Below, piece by piece: positions 56,452-64,000 of a stretch of DNA of 64,000 nucleotides. Both the position numbers and the translations under genes were made by a program. How positions within the stretch are numbered: the stretch's first letter is position 1; each line of letters starts with the position of its first letter. This stretch comes from Halicephalobus mephisto (Eukaryota > Nematoda > Chromadorea > Rhabditida > Panagrolaimidae): positions 1,240,001 to 1,304,000 of the forward strand of contig SWDT01000001.1 of NCBI GenBank assembly GCA_009193035.1, given 5' to 3'. The notes beneath the pieces are model-generated. The model made no database searches, was not told where the DNA came from, and saw nothing but the letters and a program-made list of their open reading frames with translations.

Positions 56452-59400
56452 ATGGAGGAGAGGATGAAGAGAAATCGACGGACTGGTCGTCTCATGCGTC
56501 GGTGAGTCCTCCTTATCTGGGACATTTTTCATTAATTAAGTTCCTTAACCTTTCAAGTCGTCCTTTTCGCCTGATAGAGTCTGTTTCTCGAATTTCGAAT
56601 GTTATTGCAGATTTGACTTTCATCAACTTCCTGTTAAAAATCCAATCTAGTATTGTACTGCCTCCGTGTCTGAATGAGGAGTCTCCAGAAGTACACGAAA
56701 CACGTATCGGTCTTTTTAGTTTCCCTATTTGAGCAAACAAATGCTTCTCTTGAGTTCAATTACCAACTTCCGTTAATATAACTTTGTCACGGTCTTCTCA
56801 TTAAAATTTTCCTCTTACATGTGCATCAAAGCGTAAGTTTCTTTAGTCTCTACTTTCATGAATGATTAAAATTAGAAGTTACCAGCATGATAAATCAAAA
56901 AAGTCATTTATTATTTTCTCATATGGAGTAATTGAGTCATTTCAGAGTGCAAGCTTCGGATGATTACTTTTTTGAGCAGTTTGGAAACAGAGCGGAGGCG
57001 GTGGGGGAAGACAATTGTGATACCAGTCAATTGACTATTGTGAAGCTTTCCATCAACGAAAACAGAGAGACTCTTCATGTAAGCTCTTGTTATTTTTAGC
57101 AGGAAGTCGAGTATATGACGACCGACGTCCTTTCAAGTTATTAGACGAAGCTGGCTAATAAGATTTTGCTTGTCGTGACTTGGTTTTCCTTTTTTGGCTT
57201 TATCCTTTAAAGTGCATTAAATTAACCAACATGGTTTAGGACCTTTATGTGGAGGCATTGTACACAATCGTCCATAAAGTCGGCAAGGCATCACCTCTTC
57301 CTGAAACACAACTCGTCAAGTATGCACAAGCCGCATTCCAAATTGACGACTTTTGGCACCAAAAACTCATGGATAAAGCTAAAAAAGAAAAACCTCCTAT
57401 TGTTCTTCTTAATGTTCATCTTCTCGAGGCTAGAGATCTCGTGGCGAAAGACATCGATGGATTCAGTGATCCTTACTGTATGATGGGCGTCATCCCGGGG
57501 AAGAGAAAACTGGACAAAGAAGGGCCAATCCCCGAGGAAAACAGCGCAAGTGATGACGAAATACCTCCAGGTTCTCCCAGCACAACCAATAGAGATATTC
57601 ACCAGGTAATCAGATAAAGTGGAAATTTTTTATTTTCTTTATTCAGAAACATGGTGGAATGCTTCATAGATTCGGTGGATCTTTTCGTCGGAAAATAGGA
57701 TCTAAAAAAGGCCCTAAATCCAACAGAAAAGGAATCCCAGCTAAGCTCATTAAAGCCAGTTCTGTTCAATTAAAAACACTAAATCCCAAGTGGAATGAGA
57801 AGTTTCAATTCATCGCTGAGGACGTCAATACAGACAAATTTCATTTAGATATTTGGTAAGATTCCCCAAAAATAATAACTATGACTAATTGCCTAGGGAT
57901 CATGATGACGAGGAAAGGTCAGTCATTGATGCTGTAAGTTCTTTGAATGAGATTTCTGGCTTGAAAGGACTAGGACGGTATTTCAAAGAAGTCACGCAGA
58001 GTGCGAGAGCAGGGTCAGGAGAGCTGGTCGATGACTTCCTCGGCTCGGTTACCATCAAACTGAAGGATATCCCATCGAGTGGGATGGAAGAGTGGTTTGT
58101 CTTGGATAAGAGGTCGGAGAAATCGAATGTTTCTGGACAAGTCAGACTTAGGTTGTGGCTAAGCACCAAAGAGGAAAGAGTCGACGAACAGGAAGACGAC
58201 TTGTTGGATGTGAAACAGCATATTGAACTTATCCGACAATTTGCTCTACAAGAAATCAGAATGTCCGGGGCTCCAGTAAGCTTCTTTCAAGGGAACTTGC
58301 CCGAGGCAGCTTTGATGATTCTCCATCAGCACGCCATCCAAGGAGATCTGACGGATCTCCATCAAGTCATGTGTCAATGGCTTGCTTACAGCGCGATGAT
58401 TAATATCGGAATCTCCTTCTCCTTCCTTCTGGAGATCCTGAACAAACTCATCGTTAAGTGGACTCCTCTTCAATTAGACAAAAGCGAAGAGGACATGCTC
58501 GCTGAATCCTTCGCAATGTTCATGGATTACTGTAAGCAATCCATCCTTACCCACAGAAAGACCACAAGCGTTGAAAAGAGATCGCAGGTCACGTCCTTCG
58601 ACAGTATGGTCCAGTGTTTGAAGCTCCTCTACAACAGTGAAGTCTACGCCAAATGCGTTCCTTTCAGACGCTCTCTAAAAAGCGAAATCGAAGATCTGTT
58701 ACTGGTAACTATCATTGCTTAACTGTTTAGTAATAACTTTAATTTTACAGCAAGGAGCCCAGACAGAATTCAATGATTACGTCCACCAAATGGAAAATGA
58801 CCAATTTCCTGTCGTCGAACTTTACTCCATACTGCAGGCCCTTTCGTATTCTTGTTCTAAGTTCTCTGCTTTCGATCCTATATTCAGACAGCATCTGAAT
58901 ATTGATGCAGGACAATTGATCTACAAGGAATTTGATCGGTTGATGCATGAGTACATTTGTTCAGAGATGATGAGTGAGAAAAAAGACGATTTGAAGATGA
59001 AACTGACTCGGGTTCCGGATGATGAACCTACTTTGATAACAGTCATCAAAGCTCATTTTGCAATTAATGAATTTAGAGAATATCGACAACCAAAAACGAA
59101 ATATAAGATGGATGCTCTCGATTGGGATGCTACTTTCGACAGAGTTGTCAGCAAGTGGATAGATGTGGCCAGAAACAAAGCCTTCGCCAGAGTCGACCTT
59201 GCTTGTCAACTCGATGCCCAGCTTCAGATTACCGGAAGCGAGATTAAACACACGAGTTCCTATGTCGATGTTTGTCATATTATCGACCAAATGGTGACTC
59301 TCTGGAGCAAAACTAATGTGAAGAACATCATGTTGAGGATAGAGTTGACTGAGAAACTCGTCAATTGTATCTGCAAAGTAGCCGAATTCTATGTAGACCG

Positions 59401-61049
59401 AGTTATGGCCCAATTGGCCGCAGATGGGTTCTGCGGTCAACTGCAGCCCTTTCTGCCCCCTGCTTTAGTAAACATTGTGAGTTACAAATCCAAAAATTGC
59501 ATTTAGGTAAATTTCTAGTTTTGTGCGGCAATCAATAATGCTGAACAAGTCCGTCGAAGTCTTACTGTTCTCGACAAACTCCAGCTGGACGAACTCACTG
59601 ACCAGTACGAGAAGACCTCCAACAAGGAACCGACCTTCCGACACACGGTCGAGAAGGATCTAGACACATGTGAAAAGTACCTGAATGAACAAATTGAATG
59701 TACTATCGACAGAATGGTCAGAAGACAACTGGCTCAGCTGAAAAAACACATTTTTCACTTGGCTTGGAGCCCTGCAGCGTGTCCAGTGGAACAAGCCCTG
59801 AAGCCCTTGACGGATATGCTAGATGCTGAATTATCTGCTGTCCACAGGACCTTACTTCATAGGAATTTCGTAAGAATCATGCATTGCCAAGTCGGTATTC
59901 TGCTTCAGCTTCTGCAAGACTGCATCAGCGAAAACGAAGGATTAGAGCCGAATTTCTACCATAGACTTTCCGATGCTTGGAGCATCCTCATGGACTTCTT
60001 CCATGCCGGAGGCAAAGGAATATCCATGGAAGCCTTCGACAACATCCCAGCTCATAAAGCCCTGATGCAGAAGCTTTCCCTCAACCAGATGTCTACAATA
60101 AAGCTGATTGAGCAATATTATAAGGACCTTCTTCAAGAACAGGTGCACATTTTTGAATTTTAATTTTTTAATTAAAAAATTTACAGAATGACGTCGCTGA
60201 ATGCAAGTATGGAATTCTAAATGTTAGAGCTTACTACAATTCAAACTCCCAGACTTTGGTAATTGACGGTAAATTTCGATTTTTTTAAAATCCATGTTTT
60301 GAGTACCGTAATGAACGAACACAAACATGAATATTGGAGTCATCATTTTTAATTTTTTAATTTCACTCAAATTCTCGTTATTTTTTGTTTAAATTTATTT
60401 TATTTTTTGATTTTTTAACTTAGAAGATAATAGAAAAAATACACTAAAATAACTGATTTGAAAAATGTGATCAAGAAATTACTCCCGACGCGAATGTTTG
60501 TGTTGATTCATTTCCATACTGTCGAATCAAAATATTTGGGTATTTATTTTAAAAGTGGAATTTCAGTCATCGGAGCCAAGCAAATCATCCCACTTGATTC
60601 TAATGGGTTGAGTGATCCGTTTGTCGTGATTGAACTCGTTCCTCGGGTCAGGTACCCGAACCAGCCTGTGGCAAAAACCAAGATCGTCAGCAAGACTTTA
60701 AATCCTATCTTTGATGAGACTTTCGATTTCCACATTCCTCCAAAGATCCCACCCAGTGCGATGGTCCACTTCGTCGTCATGGACCACGACTTCCTCAGAT
60801 CGAACGACTTCGCGGGAGAAGCTTTCTTAGATCTCGCTGAGGTTCCGGGATTCGGAACTGCCGGGGTGTCCAATACTCTCAGACAGTTCAATCTAGTCCT
60901 CATTCATCCTCAACATAACCGTAAGAGCTTCGAAACTAGAAATTCCCTAATAATCGTTTCCAGATCAAGAAGCTATGGCTGTGCTGCAGAGCAGGAAAGA
61001 CGACAAAGACGCCCAAGATTTCATCAAATCCTTGTCTGTCACGTATTAA
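56452..61049 (+). CDS. UNC13D: Munc13-4 / UNC13D (BAIAP3-class) exocytosis factor
   Basis: Calcium-dependent priming factor for secretory granule exocytosis, acting on SNAREs at the plasma membrane. Ten exons: 56452-56501, 56946-57078, 57240-57605, 57647-57855, 57897-58704, 58751-59476, 59519-60142, 60187-60268, 60567-60920 and 60964-61049; 1145 residues. Human UNC13D has about 1090. An N-terminal [15 protein letters not shown] motif precedes C2A (about 112-300). C2A has calcium-site aspartates in [12 protein letters not shown] and IWDHDDE, and carries a basic insertion. The MUN/MHD region (about 330-970) includes [16 protein letters not shown] and a late helix bundle. C2B (about 980-1110) has [25 protein letters not shown] and [12 protein letters not shown], so all five Asp positions look intact. 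The end, [10 protein letters not shown], parallels the UNC13D tail. It lacks the C1 domain and the C2 upstream region of neuronal UNC-13. The first exon is short and less certain. Confidence 0.92.
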
Positions 61050-62259
61050 AACAGTAAACAGAGTATAATTCAACCGCCTTGATTTTATCGCTTTTGGCAT
61101 CCGTATACTTTGCACCGGTATTAATAATAAAGCAAGCTGATAATTAATCTATTACACTTTAGCACTTTATCGAACCGTAATCGAAACAAAAACAACAAAT
61201 AACTAGATACAATTATCCTAATCCTAATGATCTATTACACTTTTAACGTAAATTTAAACAACCATTGACACAGAACATAAACCAACTCCTCCCGCGAAAA
61301 TCCCCGAGGTTCCATTTCCCAAGGATATGGGTAATTCTGCTATTGTTCAACATATAGGTATCGAGCTGAGATAATAGGCAAAGGAACACACAGGTACTGT
61401 ATCAGGGAAAAATTACAACAGAAAATAGTATGTTCTTTACTTCTCTAATAACCCCTCCATTTTGCACTTTCTTTGGCAAAAAAAGTGATGATCATCTTCG
61501 AATTCAAAAAAAACACAGATTATGGGGTAATCTAACCCGTACCCGTAGATTCTGAATCTCAACTCAGAATTAAGGATTAAACTTTAAATTCCGAAGAGTA
61601 GTATATAATAGGCGTATCTAGGACAGCCGGAATTTTCCCCCACCACCCGCCGAGAGGTAGCTAGGATTAACTGCAATTTTCCTAGATACGTCTATTATAG
61701 TTGACTCTAATTCCAATATTTAAAGTATCAATTAATAAAAAATCCTATTAAATCAACATTCAGAATTATCATTCTCCAGATCTGGGACAGCCAGAAATTT
61801 CCCCCACCACCCGCTGAACCACCACATCAATATTTATGGTACACACACTTAAAAAAGTACGTAATTTATCAAAAAACACCGCTCAAAATCAAAATGCGGA
61901 ATTACGATCCACCAGACCTGGGACAGCCGAGATGCCCCTACCATCAGCCGAGGTGCAGATGGACCAGCCATATTTTCCTAGATACCTCTATTAAATTTGA
62001 CTCTAACTCCAATTAGTATACAATGGGCTTCTCTGGCGCACCCAGAAACTCATTTTCTATTTTCACCTAATTTAACCCAAAATCAAGCCATTTTCATCAT
62101 AAATCATCTGAAATCAACAACCTAATGAATAGCGCACCCAAAATCCATTTTTTATAATAATTAAACCTAAATCACCTCAATCAACCCATAAAGATCCCAT
62201 GTCCAAATTTCATCACAGCAGTATACAAAATCAACAAAGAATTTAATATTTAATTTATC
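61050..62259. other. Repeat-bearing spacer between Munc13-4 and protease
   Basis: Both flanking genes end here (convergent). Contains a foldback element (61604-61699) and two partial relatives (about 61775-61815 and 61910-62020). No gene. Confidence 0.6.
61604..61699. mobile_element. Short foldback/MITE-like element
   Basis: The 20-bp ends are inverted with one mismatch: TATAATAGGCGTATCTAGGA at the left and TCCTAGATACGTCTATTATA at the right. The interior has ACAGCCGGAATTTTCCCCC and ACCACCCGCCGAG. Related interiors (GGGACAGCC-G-AATTTCCCCC; GGGACAGCCGAGATGCCCC) recur at about 61780 and 61920, the latter again ending near CCTAGATACCTCTATTAAA. Transposon class unknown. Confidence 0.65.
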
Positions 62260-63525
62260 CTACAACTTAAATTTGCCTTGTTCCGACAACAAATAAATAT
62301 CATGCAAAGTTGCAACAGAAATAATTTTAACATAATTCGAAGAAACGAATGTAAGCAATTTCGTTTCATGCGAAATTGTTTGTTCAGCAACCACAATACC
62401 GAGAAGAGTTGGTTTTCCAGCGGAAAATACGCGAGTAAAAACTGGACCACCGGACGCTCCAGGACGTGCCGATCCATGCCCATGTAGAGAGTAGCCAAAA
62501 GACGAAAGGCTGTGTTCCAATATGACCGAGATTCTTCCGCTTATGACTTGAAGAGGATTACCATCATCAGAAATCGGTGTTCCCTTAAACAAATTAATTA
62601 ATAATTATGCAAATGCATTGTGTAATACTCACCAGTAGATAGTAAGGTTGTCCAATATACGCGTGGCGAAACTCAATTTCATCGCCAACCATTAAATTCC
62701 CGTCCGTTTGTAGCAGTACAACATCTTTCTCGACAGAATAAGCACGGATCTTTGCTTGAATTTTTTGATTTGTTATTGCATGAGTGAGCCGAATAACAGC
62801 ATTACGATGAGAATATAATTCATCAATATCTGGACCAGTCGTAACATAATGCTTCACACAGTGATAGCATGAAGCCAAAATATTTGCGCTAATCGCGGTG
62901 GCACATGCGACTACTCCATCCACCAGGTAAACATAGTTTTTCATTCGTTCGATCACTAATTCTAAAAAATAATATCAGCAAAATACTACGAACTCATGAT
63001 AAAAATTACCTTCATTCGGAGGAATAGGCAAATCAATGATCATCGGTGAAGGAGCTGAAATTAATAAAAAAAATAGTTAATGTATTTCATAATGAGAATC
63101 TAAAACAACAAAAATTATGAAAATATACCTTCAGACTTACCTTCAGCGGTTGCGGGAGTTACGACGCGACAGTCCGATGGCGATGGAGTGCGTTCAAGCA
63201 GAATTGTTTTTTGTCGTTGCAGTTCAGCTAGTTGTGTCTCCACTTGGGTTAACAATTTAAGGAATTCAGGCTTCATATTTTCTGAAAAAAGAATATTATG
63301 CAAGAATATAATAAATGGAGGTTTATAAGGCAGAATTAATAAATTGAAATGTTCCTAGATGCTTCACAATTTTCACATTCATAATTGAACTAATTTAACA
63401 ACAAATAAAAATTAAAACATACCTGACGCCGTTTCATATTTTTGGATGTACGCTGATCGCGTAGCCTTCAGCTCGGCTATCTCCACTTTTACTGACTCCA
63501 TTTCAGCATTCACTTGGGTCTCCAT
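62260..63525 (-). CDS. Coiled-coil trypsin/chymotrypsin-like serine protease
   Basis: Exons 63525-63423, 63281-63141, 63054-63010, 62961-62633 and 62583-62260 join in frame to 313 residues. There is no signal peptide. Residues 1-65 form two short charged heptad stretches (VNAEMESVKVEIAELKATRS; LLTQVETQLAELQRQKTILL), then a Pro/Ser linker. The protease domain starts around 100. A triad is readable: His in SCYHCVKHY, Asp in VEKDVVLLQTDG, Ser in GSARPGASGGPVF (GxSGG). The residue spacing and lack of disulphide-rich secreted features suggest an intracellular or virus-like chymotrypsin fold rather than a digestive trypsin. It lies 213 bp downstream, on the same strand, of a Polinton-type polymerase tail and may be element cargo. 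The substrate is unknown. Canonical introns and intact triad suggest an active gene. Confidence 0.72.
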
Positions 63526-63737
63526 GGCACAAATTTAAAATTGAAATGGATTAATGTGAATACAGCTAATAAATACGAAATATCCATATGTATATGAAAA
63601 GGAAATAAATATTGCTGGAACGAAAACAACATAAAGTGCAGCGGAGAAAATTGTCACATAATGCCAAAAATAAACAGAAAGAGCGCGCATTTGAATGTTC
63701 ATAAGAAGGTTGGTCAGTGATTTTGTTCTTGTTTAGA

Positions 63738-64000
63738 TTAAATATTATAGTGTCCATGAGCTAATGTTTTTATTTTATTGTTACAAATATATCTTTTAAA
63801 CTCCTCCTTATCATCTTCATTCAAAGCAACTTTATTTTGCTTTAGAGTATAAACCTGATGCTTTTTTGCTTGAATCAAGAATTGCTCTTTTCGTATAACT
63901 TTTCCTTCAATCAGACATCGTTTAAAGTCTTGCAATTTCAATGTTTTAGTTACATTCTTCTTAACTCCTTTTGATTTCTTTTTCTCTTCACCATCAACAC
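63738..64000 (-). mobile_element. C-terminus of probable Polinton/Maverick-type DNA polymerase B (runs off right edge)
   Basis: An open minus-strand frame enters from the right edge and stops at 63738. It has no ATG within the window, so it is the 3' end of a longer ORF. The visible 87 codons are very basic (GEEKKKSKGVKKNVTKTLKL), then DFKRCLIEGKVIRKEQF, HQVYTLKQNKVALNEDDK and a final LAHGHYNI. The pattern 'GVKK-V ... DFKRCL ... HQVYT---NKVAL---DDKR-I ... TLA-GHY' is one I associate with the C-termini of protein-primed family B DNA polymerases of Polinton/Maverick elements in animal genomes. That is family knowledge recalled without a search. No terminal repeat is visible, so the element boundary is not defined. 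Only this fragment can be judged. Confidence 0.5.

Noticed and set aside
1..64000. CRISPR arrays, bacterial operons, Shine-Dalgarno sites
   Set aside because: The window is eukaryotic: spliced genes, no direct-repeat/spacer arrays, and tandem repeats lack unique spacers.

Overview
The window is metazoan nuclear DNA, AT-rich, with multi-exon protein genes, mostly short introns (about 40-60 nt, GT...TTTTCAG), wide AT-rich spacers and many small repeats. A nematode is the best fit. The V-ATPase subunit e protein at 3061-3377 looks nematode-like, and several genes carry a TTTYAG acceptor 5-11 nt before the ATG, as expected for spliced-leader trans-splicing. Another ecdysozoan cannot be excluded from sequence alone. 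Exon models were built by hand from splice signals and frame; each identified model closes to a whole number of codons.

Layout. 1-1789 (-): phosphorylase kinase beta, running off the left edge. 2210-3377: RNase kappa and V-ATPase subunit e, head to head. 3724-4631 (-): orphan protein. 7351-11007 (+): RASGEF1-type Ras/Rap exchange factor. 12247-13642 (+): orphan GPCR, convergent with prominin (13702-17327, -). 18-24.7 kb: a tandem repeat, an unidentified broken coding stretch, a small Cys-rich secreted peptide (20235-20627, -), a four-TM protein (+) and a two-TM protein (-). 24.7-30.9 kb: gene-poor and rich in miniature transposons. 30942-36151: SMAP-type ArfGAP, a divergent G-alpha-12/13 and a peptide-type GPCR. 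36-40.9 kb: repeats and a decayed cyclin B3-like pseudogene. 40948-48161: RAB33, MICOS60/mitofilin and fatty acyl-CoA reductase. 48383-50980 (-): biogenic-amine-type GPCR. 50.9-56.4 kb: mostly noncoding. 56452-61049 (+): Munc13-4/UNC13D. 61-64 kb: foldback repeats, a coiled-coil trypsin-like protease and the likely C-terminus of a Polinton/Maverick-type DNA polymerase B running off the right edge.

There are no operon-like tight co-directional runs; most neighbours are convergent or divergent. Shared themes are membrane traffic (RAB33, SMAP, Munc13-4), V-ATPase subunits and G-protein signalling (three GPCRs, G-alpha-12/13, RASGEF1). The most notable items are the protease beside the polymerase tail, the Cys-rich peptide precursor, the head-to-head V-ATPase e / RNase kappa pair, the altered P-loop of the G-alpha protein, two GC-AG introns, and several miniature inverted-repeat elements whose ends and target duplications can be read directly.
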